Made by a program: the position numbers and the translations under genes. The notes under the pieces are model-generated. The model ran no database searches. It saw only the letters and a program-made list of their open reading frames with translations, and was not told the DNA's origin. Of a stretch of 64,000 nucleotides of DNA, positions 44,611 through 53,431 are shown piece by piece. The stretch spans positions 186,001 through 250,000 of the forward strand of contig JAAVYR010000018.1 of the NCBI GenBank assembly GCA_022791255.1, written 5' to 3'. This stretch comes from Peptococcaceae bacterium (GTDB taxonomy: Bacteria > Bacillota > Dehalobacteriia > UBA4068 > JAAVYR01). The first letter of the stretch is position 1; each line of letters begins with the position of its first letter.

Positions 44611-45393
44611 ATGGAAAAGATAAATCAATCATTAGAGCAGCTGGCAGGCTTTCCTGAAACTATGGAAAAGCCTGTTTACCAGTGTGAAAAGTGTCAGGAT
44701 ACAGGGCTTGTCATTATTGATGGCATTGCAAAAATCTGTCCTTGCCAAAAAAAGGTGGTCCTTGCTCAAAAAAAGCAAGCCTCAAATATGACGCCTAAGC
44801 TGGCGGAAAAAACTTTTGAGAATTTCTCTTTGCGCTATTATCCCGCGTATCAATACAGTGAATTGCACCAAAAAAATTATCAGCAGTTGGCTGAGGCGGC
44901 GCTTTTGGCATGTAAGCATTTTGTTTCTGATGTAAAGGCAGACCGTTATCGGGAAGGCTTGATATTGGAAGGAAGTATTGGCAGCGGTAAGACGCACCTA
45001 GCGGCGGCTATTGCCAATGCGTTATTAGATGCTGGAAGGACTGTGCTATTTTTAGTTGTACCAGAGTTTTTAGATGAAATTCGCAGCAGTTATCAAGATA
45101 GCTCCGATGGCAGTGAAGGTGCCTTGATGCAAAAAGCAAAAAATGTACCCGTTCTGATTTTAGATGATTTAGGAGCCCATACTTATACCAGTTGGACCCA
45201 GAGTAAGATTTTTACTTTGCTTAATCATCGTCTGAACTATAATCTACCCACGGTAATTACAACCAATCTTTCTGTAGAGGAAATTGGCGAGGCCTTGGGG
45301 GAACGGACGGCCTCCCGGTTATTAGAGTTAGGGGCTTTTTATCCCTTAAGGGTAGAGCAGGACATTCGCTTGACCAAATGTTTGGAAAAATAA
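44611..45393 (+). CDS. DnaI/DnaC-like helicase-loader ATPase
   Basis: AAA+ ATPase of 260 aa that likely loads the replicative helicase. The N-terminal zinc-finger-like segment has Cys25, Cys28, Cys43 and Cys45 (CEKCQD, then CPC). The AAA+ part has Walker A GSIGSGKTH (121-129), Walker B PVLILDDLG, sensor TTNLS and the Arg of ERTASRLLEL. The pair with the DnaD-like gene is a typical Bacillota primosome module. Confidence 0.88.
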   Translation: MEKINQSLEQLAGFPETMEKPVYQCEKCQDTGLVIIDGIAKICPCQKKVVLAQKKQASNMTPKLAEKTFENFSLRYYPAYQYSELHQKNYQQLAEAALLACKHFVSDVKADRYREGLILEGSIGSGKTHLAAAIANALLDAGRTVLFLVVPEFLDEIRSSYQDSSDGSEGALMQKAKNVPVLILDDLGAHTYTSWTQSKIFTLLNHRLNYNLPTVITTNLSVEEIGEALGERTASRLLELGAFYPLRVEQDIRLTKCLEK

Positions 45394-45451
45394 ATTAGTG
45401 CTGGCAGTTAGGCTAATTGATGCGATAAGAGGAGATAAGAGGTGGTAAGGT

Positions 45452-46285
45452 GTGAGAGAACGAACAATGATGCAGGCTGCTATCATTCAAATGGCTGTGG
45501 AGCCGGGGAATGCAGCTGTGAATATGGGAAAGGCCGCAGCCTTTGTAACAGAGGCAGCAAAGCAGGGATGTGATTTTATTGTCTTACCGGAATTATGGTA
45601 TGGCGGTTATGCGCTGGACCGTTTAGATGAACTTGCTGCACCTTTAGCTAGCCACCCTGGTATCCTGCGTATGCAACAGTTGGCAAAAGAATATGGGGTA
45701 ATGTTGGCAGCCGGCTCTGTGGCAACGGTAAAAGACGGCAAATACTATAACACCGCTGTGTTAATTGGTGAAACAGGCCAGATTATCGGACAATATGATA
45801 AAATTCATTTGTTTCCCCTGGGCCTGCACGAGGACCAGTATTTTACGCCGGGAGAGGATTTTTGTTTAGTTGATACACCTTGGGGGCGGCTGGGTATTAT
45901 TCTTTGTTATGACATTCGTTTCCCTGCATTGTGCCAAAACTTAGCTTTGCAAGGAGCAGAGCTTCTTATTATCCCAGCTCAGTTTGGTGCAGCGCGTATC
46001 CAACATTGGAATATCTTGGCCCAAGCTCGCGCCATTGAAAATCAATGCTTTGTCTTGGCTTGTGATGTGACCGGGGACAAAGACAGCGGTTATTGCGGTT
46101 CTTCTCTCATGGTATCACCTTGGGGCGAATTAATTGCCCATGGGGATGAACGGGAACAAATCCTCTATGGGGAATTAGACTTTAGTCAAATAGAAAAAGT
46201 GCGGCGAACCATTCCTGTTTTTCAGCAGCGACGAAGCAATGTAGATGAAATAGATAATAACTTGATAACAAAAAACCACCTGTAA
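45452..46285 (+). CDS. Nitrilase-superfamily carbon-nitrogen hydrolase
   Basis: Amidase of the Nit2/omega-amidase-like branch (277 aa). The Glu-Lys-Cys triad is present: Glu47 in VLPELWYGGY, Lys117 in YDKIHLFP and Cys152 in ILCYDIRFP. These enzymes cleave small amides such as 2-oxoglutaramate or repair deaminated glutathione; the substrate here is unknown. The GTG at 45452 has AGAGGTGG 6 bases upstream; ATG 45467 is an alternative that fits the conserved N-terminus (MQAAIIQMAVEPG) better. Confidence 0.88.
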   Translation: MRERTMMQAAIIQMAVEPGNAAVNMGKAAAFVTEAAKQGCDFIVLPELWYGGYALDRLDELAAPLASHPGILRMQQLAKEYGVMLAAGSVATVKDGKYYNTAVLIGETGQIIGQYDKIHLFPLGLHEDQYFTPGEDFCLVDTPWGRLGIILCYDIRFPALCQNLALQGAELLIIPAQFGAARIQHWNILAQARAIENQCFVLACDVTGDKDSGYCGSSLMVSPWGELIAHGDEREQILYGELDFSQIEKVRRTIPVFQQRRSNVDEIDNNLITKNHL

Positions 46286-46309
46286 TCTTATGATTACAGG
46301 TGGTTTTTT
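46270..46309 (+). terminator. Intrinsic terminator after the amidase gene
   Basis: Perfect 18-bp stem (AAAAAACCACCTGTAATC with its complement), TTAT loop. Confidence 0.92.
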
Positions 46310-46350
46310 GTTTCATTGTTCGGAGGATGAGTGGTGAGGGTAATGATTTT

Positions 46351-47073
46351 TCATAATTGGATGCTGCCATCTTCATTTTGTACGGTATCAAAAATACCTA
46401 AATAGTCTTTTGCATGCTGTGATTTTGGGATGTTTGCAAGCTGTTTCTTTAAATTAGATATATATTTTTTATTATATCCTATTGAGTTAGCTGCTTCAGC
46501 ATCAAAGATAATAGTTTGCGGTTTATTTCCCTGACTAGGTAGGTAGCTGATAGCAAACAGCGTTTTTATTTTGCTATTTTTAAGAGCTGTTAGCCCGCCT
46601 AAAACAGCGCCAACAGGACCAATTACAGGACCAAGCAGTAGTGCACCGACAGCACTTCTGCCAAGAATAGACTTATTTTTTAATTCTTCTTTTGTGATGA
46701 TGTCAGCTTTTAATATATCTGCAGCATTTATTTTCCATGTTTGGATGATTTCATCAGCACTAAACATTTTTAATTTTACTTTGTTGATTTCTAAGGCATC
46801 ATTGTTTAGTTTTAATCTAATGCAATCATTGTCTTGCACATCAGCGCCAAGTCCGCTTATATAATAAAATAAATTATTGTTGCTTTTAATGGGGGGATCT
46901 GTCCTGAAAATAAGTATGATTAAGCAGCAAATGCCAAAACAAATACTAAAAGCAGCTAAGGCAATGAATAGAGAAAAGCCCCAGCCTGCATTTATGGTCA
47001 TGCCTGTCCAGAAAAATAGTAGGGTTGGACATAAAGAAAGAATGGTTGATATGAAAATTTGCTTTTTATTCAT
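46351..47073 (-). CDS. Membrane-anchored hypothetical protein with a glycine-zipper segment
   Basis: A 240-aa protein. Two N-terminal membrane helices (residues about 5-55) are followed by a cytoplasmic part that begins with a small beta-rich region (ADVQDNDCIRLKLNNDALEI) and has a hydrophobic Gly-rich stretch (GRSAVGALLLGPVIGPVGAV) and a final alpha/beta region. Related proteins in Bacillota are poorly described; a bacterial PH-like fold is possible. The start ATG has GGGGAGGG upstream. The gene is low in GC, transcribed against its neighbours and next to tRNA-Arg. Function unknown. Confidence 0.65.
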   Translation of the reverse strand: MNKKQIFISTILSLCPTLLFFWTGMTINAGWGFSLFIALAAFSICFGICCLIILIFRTDPPIKSNNNLFYYISGLGADVQDNDCIRLKLNNDALEINKVKLKMFSADEIIQTWKINAADILKADIITKEELKNKSILGRSAVGALLLGPVIGPVGAVLGGLTALKNSKIKTLFAISYLPSQGNKPQTIIFDAEAANSIGYNKKYISNLKKQLANIPKSQHAKDYLGIFDTVQNEDGSIQL

Positions 47074-47161
47074 TCAGGCCCTCCCCAGCTGCTTACATGG
47101 GTTTATATAAATATAATGCTAAGTGAATACAATTTAGCTCTTTTGATAAATTAAATAAAAT

Positions 47162-47196
47162 AAAAAGATCGGGGAGTACTCCCTGATCCTTTTTAT
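47162..47196 (-). terminator. Terminator of tRNA-Arg
   Basis: AAAAAGATC-GGGAGTACTCCC-GATC-TTTTT hairpin with mismatches at the bulges, about 75 bases after the tRNA on the minus strand. Confidence 0.65.
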
Positions 47197-47267
47197 TTGG
47201 CAAAGGTGAACACTATCAATATTCCGTCAAAGAAATATATTTTGTTATGGTTCGTCTTTGCGTTGTA

Positions 47268-47342
47268 TGGTACGCCCGATAGGAGTCGAACCTACGCACC
47301 TGGCTCCGGAGGCCAGTGCTCTATCCACTGAGCTACGGGCGC
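47268..47342 (-). tRNA. tRNA-Arg (anticodon CCG)
   Basis: A 75-nt cloverleaf with CCA encoded. Acceptor GCGCCCG/CGGGCGT (first pair G-U), D-arm TAGCTCAGTGGATAGAGC, anticodon stem CTGGC/GCCAG with loop CTCCGGA, so the anticodon is CCG; T-arm GTAGGTTCGACTCCTAT. Confidence 0.93.
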
Positions 47343-47513
47343 ATAATGAAAATAAGACTGATAGAAATCAGCTTTATTATTTTACCTGAAAATAGCAGAA
47401 TAGTCAATTGTTTTCTTGCCAAAATGAAAGAAGTTTTCTGTCGAGGTAAAAAGGGGATTTTGTGCTCTGTGTGGAATAGTTATAGTCGGAAAAAGGAAAG
47501 GCGGTTTAAATAA

Positions 47514-50399
47514 GTGAATTTTGTTGTAATTGATTTAGAAACAACCGGTCTGGACCATAATACCTGCGAGATTATAGAAATCGGTGCAGTGAAAATAAAA
47601 AATAATGTGATTATTGACGAGCTTTCTATGCTGATAAAACCCCAGGAAGATATTCCTCCGGAAGTGCAAGAGCTAACGGGGATATCTCCGGAAATGGTGG
47701 CAGATGCGCCGCCTATTGAGACAGGTATAGAAGCTTTGCGGGATTTTTTAGGCGACTATTGTCCAGTGGCTCATAATATTTCTTTTGAAAGCGGTTTTTT
47801 AATGCCTTATTTGGGAGAAATGGATTGGCTGGATACCATTGACTTGGGGCGCATTTTTTGGCCGGGACACAGCAGCTATAGCCTTAAAGAGCTTATTAAA
47901 GTGGTGGGAATTACCAATAGCAATCCGCACCGGGCATTAGCTGATGCTATGGCTAGTGCAGAGATTGTCTTAGCTGCTATGGATAAATTGCGAGATTTGG
48001 ACTTATGGGTACAGCAAAACTTATATTTACTGGCAGATCAATTTGGTGAAGAAGCTCTAGGTAGATTGTTGCTCCAAGAGACAGGAAAAAACTTGAAAAT
48101 AACCGGTATGATACCTGCAGCCGGCAGTAAATTGAAAGCGCCGCCTGGAGAAGAGCGACCACTGCTACTGGATTGGGATGAGGAAATCCCGGAAGAAGAG
48201 GCAGAAGACTTTTTCTCAGTGACGCCGGTACCTCTTCAAAAGCTAGATAGTTTTTTAGGGGAAAATGGCATTGGCAGGGAGAAATACCCGAATTTTGAAT
48301 ATCGTCCGCAGCAATTAGAAATGGCTAGAAAAGTGCTGGATAGCTTTAACGCTGGAGAACCCTTGGTAATAGAAGCAGGAACTGGCACAGGGAAGTCCCT
48401 GGCCTATTTGTTGCCTTCCTTACTTTTTGCCAAAGAAAACCATACTAAAGTGGTTGTGAGCACCCATACCATTAATCTGCAGGAGCAGCTTTTGCAAAAA
48501 GATATTCCCCAGTTATCAGAGCTATTAGGGGAAGAGATAAAGGCAAGCGTCGTAAAGGGGCGCGGCAATTATTTGTGTCTATCTCGGTGGAGTCATGCTC
48601 TTACCTATAATGGACCGCAGATTATTCCTTTTTTGATGTCTGTTGCGGTGTGGATGGGAGAGTCTGGTTCTGGTGATATTAGCCATCTTTCTTTGCGCCG
48701 GGACCAAAAATGGCAAGGTCAAGCTATCAGTGCCAGCAAAGAAAGCTGTTTAGGGCCATTATGTCCTTATTTTAAAACCAAGTGTTTTGTGCATAAGGCA
48801 CGGCAAAAGGCCTTTCTTTCTGATATTGTTGTCATTAATCATTCGTTGCTGCTTGCCAATGCTGGCATGGAACGAGGCTTTTTACCTGCATTTTCTTATC
48901 TTGTTATTGATGAAGCCCATCACTTGGATAAGGTGGCCAAAGAACAGCTGACCCAGCAAATCAGCTATTACCAAATAGCGGGGCTCCTGGAGCGTCTTAG
49001 TAAGAAGGAACGGGGCAGCATTTTAGCAAAATGGAAAGGACAGCTAGAAAAGGTAGAAATCGAGCGAGACCAATATCTGGATATGATAACGGATATTGAT
49101 AAGGTGTTAAAAGAAATCAGCATGTGTTGGCGGCTCTTAGATGAATTTTTCTCGGCATTATTGTATGGCTTTGCTGGCTACATCCAGGGGAATTTTTTCC
49201 CAGCGCAAATCCGTCTGTTGCCTGCCATGCGGCAAAAGCCCGATTATGAAACAATCCTTGCTGCTAAGAATAATTTAGCGGCAAACCTGCAGCAAATCAC
49301 CAAAAAGCTGGATGCTATTATTAACCAAATCGACCGCTTAGAAAAGGACCAAGGTGTATCCATTGATAACACCATGGAAGCTGTTATTTTGCAGGAAACG
49401 TTGTCTGAGGCTGTTTCCGTGCTTCATACGGCCATGGCTTCTTGGCAAAATGATAACAGTGATTTTGTCAGCTGGGTAGAATTTAGCGGGAAAATCAATA
49501 AAGACACCCTCTTTGTAGATACAGACGATATTGATTTAAAGGATGTTTATTACTTACCTAGCTTGTATTTGGCTCCCATTGATGTGGGGGACTTGATATC
49601 TTCTTCTCTCATCGAACAAAAGAATGCTGTCGTTATGACCTCGGCAACCCTTTCTATTAATGGAGATTTTTCTTTCTTTTTGAAAGAGTGTGGGTTGGAT
49701 ACTTTGCCCGACCTGCGGCTCCATGTGTTATCATCGCCTTTTTTCTATGATGAGCAAATGCTTTTTGCAGTGGCGACAGATATTCCGGAGCCAACACAAG
49801 TACCGGAGGCCGTTTATCTATGTAAGTTAGCAGAAAGCATTATTGAACTGGTGAAAGTGACCAATGGCAGAACGATGATTTTGTTCACCTCTCACTATCA
49901 TTTAAAATCTGTTTATCGCATTATCAATCCAGTATTGAAGGAATTGGATATTAAAGTACTAGCCCATGGCATATCCGGTAGCCATCATAGCATCACCGAA
50001 GAATTTAAGACAGAAGATAAAGCTTGTCTTCTAGGTGCGGCTAGCTTTTGGGAAGGGGTAGATATTGTAGGGGAAGCTCTTTCCATGGTGATTATGGTGA
50101 AAATTCCTTTCTGGCCTCCTAATACGCCTATTATTAGCGCCAAGCTGGATAAGTTAAAAGCAGATGGGATAGATGGTTTCTCTAAGTATAGCTTGCCTCA
50201 AGCAGTTATTCGCTTTAAACAAGGTTATGGTCGATTGATACGGTCAACAGAGGATGTCGGCGCTGTTGTTCTTTTAGATAAGCGCTTTGTCAATAAACGC
50301 TATGGTGCGGTCTTCCGCAATGCGCTCCCTGTGCAGAAAATCTTAGCAGCGCCAATCGGTGAGATTGGGAAAAAAGTAGAGCGGTGGCTACAAAAATAA
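47514..50399 (+). CDS. dinG: DinG-family helicase with an N-terminal 3'-5' exonuclease domain
   Basis: A 961-aa two-part protein. Residues 1 to about 165 are a DnaQ-like exonuclease: Exo I DLETTG (Asp7, Glu9), Exo II AHNISFESGF and Exo III HRALADAMAS. The rest is an XPD/DinG-type superfamily 2 helicase: Walker A GTGTGKSLAYLLP, DEAH box VIDEAHH, motif SATL and motif VI QGYGRLIRS. A cysteine set (SCLGPLCPYFKTKC plus Cys in GNYLCLSRW) lies where XPD has its 4Fe-4S cluster. The fusion is normal in Bacillota. The start is GTG with AAAGGCGG. Confidence 0.93.
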   Translation: MNFVVIDLETTGLDHNTCEIIEIGAVKIKNNVIIDELSMLIKPQEDIPPEVQELTGISPEMVADAPPIETGIEALRDFLGDYCPVAHNISFESGFLMPYLGEMDWLDTIDLGRIFWPGHSSYSLKELIKVVGITNSNPHRALADAMASAEIVLAAMDKLRDLDLWVQQNLYLLADQFGEEALGRLLLQETGKNLKITGMIPAAGSKLKAPPGEERPLLLDWDEEIPEEEAEDFFSVTPVPLQKLDSFLGENGIGREKYPNFEYRPQQLEMARKVLDSFNAGEPLVIEAGTGTGKSLAYLLPSLLFAKENHTKVVVSTHTINLQEQLLQKDIPQLSELLGEEIKASVVKGRGNYLCLSRWSHALTYNGPQIIPFLMSVAVWMGESGSGDISHLSLRRDQKWQGQAISASKESCLGPLCPYFKTKCFVHKARQKAFLSDIVVINHSLLLANAGMERGFLPAFSYLVIDEAHHLDKVAKEQLTQQISYYQIAGLLERLSKKERGSILAKWKGQLEKVEIERDQYLDMITDIDKVLKEISMCWRLLDEFFSALLYGFAGYIQGNFFPAQIRLLPAMRQKPDYETILAAKNNLAANLQQITKKLDAIINQIDRLEKDQGVSIDNTMEAVILQETLSEAVSVLHTAMASWQNDNSDFVSWVEFSGKINKDTLFVDTDDIDLKDVYYLPSLYLAPIDVGDLISSSLIEQKNAVVMTSATLSINGDFSFFLKECGLDTLPDLRLHVLSSPFFYDEQMLFAVATDIPEPTQVPEAVYLCKLAESIIELVKVTNGRTMILFTSHYHLKSVYRIINPVLKELDIKVLAHGISGSHHSITEEFKTEDKACLLGAASFWEGVDIVGEALSMVIMVKIPFWPPNTPIISAKLDKLKADGIDGFSKYSLPQAVIRFKQGYGRLIRSTEDVGAVVLLDKRFVNKRYGAVFRNALPVQKILAAPIGEIGKKVERWLQK

Positions 50400-50401
50400 A
50401 T

Positions 50402-50438
50402 AAAAAAAGAGATTGTCCTCGCGGCAATCTCTTTTTTG
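50402..50438 (+). terminator. Intrinsic terminator after dinG
   Basis: AAAAAGAGATTG pairs with CAATCTCTTTTT across a 9-base loop. Confidence 0.88.
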
Positions 50439-50526
50439 TACAAACACCAATAGAAAAATTTGCAGTATAATAAAGCAAGATGAAACGGAAACTGGCATAT
50501 CAGCCAGCAAGAGGAGGGATAGCAAG

Positions 50527-50595
50527 TTGAAAATTTATTATGTAAAGCTGCCTAATTTTTTACGGAATGTATTAAAAAAAGCATTGAAACAGTAA
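50527..50595 (+). CDS. spoVM: Stage V sporulation protein M, 22 aa
   Basis: A tiny amphipathic peptide that in Bacillus subtilis recognises the convex forespore membrane and anchors SpoIVA during coat and cortex assembly. The TTG at 50527 has a strong GAGGAGGG site 8 bases upstream. The product begins MKIYYVKLPNFLRNVL and ends KKALKQ. Bacillus SpoVM begins MKFYTIKLPKFL, so the N-terminal MK-Y-KLP-FL pattern matches closely, including the conserved proline, followed by an amphipathic helix. It is 22 aa against 26. It lies between dinG and a sporulation-type membrane gene. A TATAAT lies at 50466-50471. Confidence 0.87.
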   Translation: MKIYYVKLPNFLRNVLKKALKQ

Positions 50596-50662
50596 ATATA
50601 TCAGGTTGACATTGAAAATAAAATAAGTTTCAGAATAGGCTATGGCAGATAGATGCTATAGC

Positions 50663-51100
50663 CTATTTTACACCACAAATGCCACCAACAGCAGCGGCGG
50701 CTAGGCCATAATAACATTTACCAAGAATACTGGAAATAGGATACCCCATAACACTGCCAATGATGGTAATGACCAGATAAAAACAGCAGGCAAAAACAAT
50801 GCCCATGATTAAGCCTTGGCTACCGCTTTTTCTTGCCGTTAAGAAACCACCGCTAAACAAGGCGCAAATACTAATAAGCATGGCGGCAGGTGCAGCGTAT
50901 TCTGGCTTTAACAATTCTGTGAAAAAATTGACCAAGCTATAGATGAGTGTGCAGCCTAAAATCATCCCGAAGGAGAGCGCTAATCCCCATAACACTGCAG
51001 CTAGCTTTCCGCCAGGGGCCTTTGCTGCAAGGGCTGATAAGGGAGAGCCGAAGGATACAGAGGGAAGCATTTTTTTCATGTTCATATTTTTTATATTCAT
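50663..51100 (-). CDS. TIGR04086-type membrane protein, probably sporulation-related
   Basis: A 145-aa protein with about four membrane helices (from LAAVLWGLALSFGMILGCTL) and small Gly/Ala-rich loops (ALFSGGFLTARKSGSQGLIMG). The architecture matches TIGR04086/YrzE-like membrane proteins, seen mostly in endospore formers; this is recalled, not searched. The GAGGAGG site supports the ATG at 51100. A sigma-E-like promoter upstream and the neighbouring spoVM support a role in the mother cell. Biochemical function unknown. Confidence 0.65.
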   Translation of the reverse strand: MNIKNMNMKKMLPSVSFGSPLSALAAKAPGGKLAAVLWGLALSFGMILGCTLIYSLVNFFTELLKPEYAAPAAMLISICALFSGGFLTARKSGSQGLIMGIVFACCFYLVITIIGSVMGYPISSILGKCYYGLAAAAVGGICGVK

Positions 51101-51135
51101 AGTGAGACCTCCTCAAAGGAAATAATGTTATCCTA

Positions 51136-51164
51136 TCTATATGCCAGGTAATGAAAAATATGAC
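51136..51164 (-). promoter_or_regulatory. Predicted sigma-E promoter for the TIGR04086-type gene
   Basis: Minus strand GTCATATT (51157-51164), 13-base spacer, CATATAGA (51136-51143). The -35 is a full match to the sigma-E consensus; the -10 matches its CATA core. Confidence 0.5.
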
Positions 51165-51193
51165 TAGGGCCATTGCCTGGGGACATCCCTTGC

Positions 51194-51222
51194 TTGACGA
51201 TTAATTGGTTTCGTTATAAAAT
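51194..51222 (+). promoter_or_regulatory. Candidate promoter of folE
   Basis: TTGACG (51194-51199), 17-base spacer, TAAAAT (51217-51222). Confidence 0.6.
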
Positions 51223-51302
51223 AATAAGACATGTAAAAATTCAGATAGTATTCAAGAAAAAATATATAATAATAAGAGAAGCAAGAAAACGAAGGTGCAG
51301 AC

Positions 51303-51899
51303 ATGGTAGAGTTAAAGAAAAAAGAAGTAGATAGAGAAAAAATCGCAGCAGCGGTAAAAGATATCCTAGAAGCCATCGGGGAAGACCCTAACAGGGAAGG
51401 CTTAGAGGGGACGCCTATGCGGGTCGCTCGTATGTATGAAGAGATTTTGGCCGGTATGGAACAATCTGCCGAGACTCACTTATCGGTGCAATTTAGCGAA
51501 GAAAATTACGATGATATGATTATCGTCAAAGATATCCCTGTCTATTCTATGTGTGAACATCATATGATGCCGTTCTTTGGCGTTGCTCATATTGCTTATA
51601 TCCCCAAAAACGGTAAGGTAACGGGACTTTCTAAAATAGCGCGGACAGTGGAGTGCTTTGCTCGGCGGCTGCAAATCCAGGAGCGGATGACGGCGCAAAT
51701 AGCTGACGCGATTGTTCAAGTATTAGACCCTCATGGGGTATTAGTCATTGTAGAGGCGGAGCATATGTGCATGACCATGCGAGGAGTCAATAAGCCTGGT
51801 TCTGTAACGGTGACTTCTGCTGTACGGGGTTATTTTAAGACCAGCGCGGCGACTCGGAATGAAGCCATCGGATTAATCCATCAGGAACGAACCAAGTAA
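51303..51899 (+). CDS. folE: GTP cyclohydrolase I
   Basis: Makes dihydroneopterin triphosphate from GTP, the first step of folate (or queuosine precursor) synthesis. It is 198 aa, typical. The zinc-site cysteine and histidines are in [21 protein letters not shown] and in [13 protein letters not shown]; the substrate loop and C-terminus ([12 protein letters not shown]) are conserved. No other folate genes are adjacent. This is the zinc-dependent FolE type. Confidence 0.96.
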   Translation: MVELKKKEVDREKIAAAVKDILEAIGEDPNREGLEGTPMRVARMYEEILAGMEQSAETHLSVQFSEENYDDMIIVKDIPVYSMCEHHMMPFFGVAHIAYIPKNGKVTGLSKIARTVECFARRLQIQERMTAQIADAIVQVLDPHGVLVIVEAEHMCMTMRGVNKPGSVTVTSAVRGYFKTSAATRNEAIGLIHQERTK

Positions 51900-51944
51900 G
51901 GGCGTAAGCCAGCAAGAGAAAACCAAGAAAATGGAGCGATGATA

Positions 51945-52511
51945 ATGGTGAAAAATCATGACGAAATCGTAAATATGGAGTCGCGAACCTTGGGTGATAT
52001 TATCAAAGAATATGCTGTTTTAATTATCATTGCATTTTGTATTGCAACGGTTATTAAAATCTTTGTGATAGACAGCCGTATCGTGCCGACTACCTCTATG
52101 TATCCAACTGTTTTTGCTAATGATAGGGTATTGGTAAATAAATTTATTTATCGTTTTGGTGATGTAGAGCGGCAGGATATTATTGTCTTTACGCCAAATG
52201 ACAGCATTGCAGAGAAGAAAGATTTGCTGAAGCGTGTAATTGGTTTGCCAGGGGATAAAGTAAAAGTAGAGAATGGTCAGGTTTATATCAATGGTCAGGT
52301 TTTGGATGAGTCTGGCTACGACCATGATATTCCTTCTTATTACTTTGCTGAAGTACAAGTGCCGGAAGGCTGCATTTTTGTGCTGGGGGATAATCGTAAC
52401 CACAGCTTCGATAGTCATCTCTGGGAAGACCCATTTGTACCGATGGAGAATATCAAAGGCAAGGCCTTTTGCTGCTATTGGCCTATGGACCGCATTGGCG
52501 GACTAAATTAA
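51945..52511 (+). CDS. lepB: Signal peptidase I
   Basis: Membrane protease that removes signal peptides from exported proteins. The ATG at 51945 (188 aa) is chosen because GGAG lies 8 bases upstream; an ATG 6 bases earlier is too near. One N-terminal helix (YAVLIIIAFCIATVIKIFVI) precedes the catalytic Ser51 in PTTSMYPT and Lys96 in LLKRVIGLPGD. The C-terminal box GDNRNHSFDSH is conserved. The usual SxSM is TTSM here. Confidence 0.94.
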   Translation: MVKNHDEIVNMESRTLGDIIKEYAVLIIIAFCIATVIKIFVIDSRIVPTTSMYPTVFANDRVLVNKFIYRFGDVERQDIIVFTPNDSIAEKKDLLKRVIGLPGDKVKVENGQVYINGQVLDESGYDHDIPSYYFAEVQVPEGCIFVLGDNRNHSFDSHLWEDPFVPMENIKGKAFCCYWPMDRIGGLN

Positions 52512-52529
52512 ACTATAGAGGTATTGCCA

Positions 52530-52934
52530 ATGAAGGAGTGTTCTGTTTATTATGAAAGCTGGCAGTATGAATGCTGCGGCAGATTTTTTCGAATAGGAGA
52601 GACTATCAAATGGCTGGTATATGCAGTAAATGGGCTGGATTTTCCCTTTGACATAGGAAAAGTTGAATATTACTATGAAGCTCATAGCTCTGATTGGCAA
52701 AGTCTTCTTGTTTTGGAGGGTACTGTCACAGGGCTACAAGTCACATATGTAAAATATGAACCCTCTGCAGAAAATGAAAAATTGCTGCTTCCTTGTGATG
52801 GGCGGTTGCTGCCAACGGAAAGTATTGAGCATTACGAACAAACTTTAAATGATATGGAGTTTAGCGGATTTCTTGTTACGATAAGCGACTATGTTGTTCG
52901 GCCTGCGAGACAAGAAGAAGTAACCTTTGTGTGA
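52530..52934 (+). CDS. DUF6578-like hypothetical protein
   Basis: A 134-aa soluble protein starting at the ATG at 52530 (AGAGGT 8 bases upstream). The N-terminal VYYESWQYECCGRFFRIG, with its WQ-CCG-F-IG pattern, resembles the DUF6578 family, otherwise best known from Actinobacteria; the rest is beta-rich with no catalytic motif I recognise. It is probably in an operon with lepB upstream and the acetyltransferase that follows, whose alternative GTG start overlaps its stop. Confidence 0.55.
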   Translation: MKECSVYYESWQYECCGRFFRIGETIKWLVYAVNGLDFPFDIGKVEYYYEAHSSDWQSLLVLEGTVTGLQVTYVKYEPSAENEKLLLPCDGRLLPTESIEHYEQTLNDMEFSGFLVTISDYVVRPARQEEVTFV

Positions 52935-52954
52935 AGCTTGACGGAAAGAAAACA

Positions 52955-53392
52955 ATGATTAGATTGATGAAAAAAGAAGATATGCCTGCTGTCTTGGATA
53001 TGTGGCTGGCTGGGAATACCCAGGCTCATCCCTTTATTCCAGTTACCTATTGGCAGGGGCAGTTGGAGAAGATGGAGCAGGTCTACTTACCTTCAGCTGA
53101 AGTATTTGTTTATGAGACGGAAGATACCCATAAAGTAATAGGTTTCCTTGGTATTACAGAGAGTTCCTACATAGCCGGGCTTTTTGTTCATCCTGCGGCG
53201 CAAGGGCAAGGTATTGGTAAATGTTTGCTTGCTTATGGGCAGGGGATTTACCCGTCTTTGGCATTACATGTGTATTGTGATAATGAAAAAGCAGTGCGCT
53301 TCTATGAGCGAAATGGCTTTACGGCAGTAGAAACATCTATGGATGAAGCAACTGGTGTTAAGGAACAACTGATGGTTTGGGAACAGGCATAA
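52955..53392 (+). CDS. GNAT-family N-acetyltransferase
   Basis: A 145-aa acetyl-CoA-dependent acetyltransferase of the YjaB/YiaC type. The N-terminal MIRLMKKEDMPAVLDMWLAG and HPFIP segments and motif A (AGLFVHPAAQGQGIGKCLLAY), which binds acetyl-CoA, are clear, followed by NEKAVRFYERNGFTAV (motif B). The ATG at 52955 matches the family N-terminus; a GTG at 52931, overlapping the upstream stop, is an alternative. Substrate unknown. Confidence 0.85.
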   Translation: MIRLMKKEDMPAVLDMWLAGNTQAHPFIPVTYWQGQLEKMEQVYLPSAEVFVYETEDTHKVIGFLGITESSYIAGLFVHPAAQGQGIGKCLLAYGQGIYPSLALHVYCDNEKAVRFYERNGFTAVETSMDEATGVKEQLMVWEQA

Positions 53393-53431
53393 AAAATAAG
53401 AGAGTCTTTGCAAAGACTCTCTTATTTTTTT
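53393..53431. terminator. Bidirectional terminator overlapping the spoVB stop codon
   Basis: AAAATAAGAGAGTCTTTG is perfectly complementary to CAAAGACTCTCTTATTTT. The convergent minus-strand gene ends inside its right arm (stop at 53422-53424). Confidence 0.9.
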
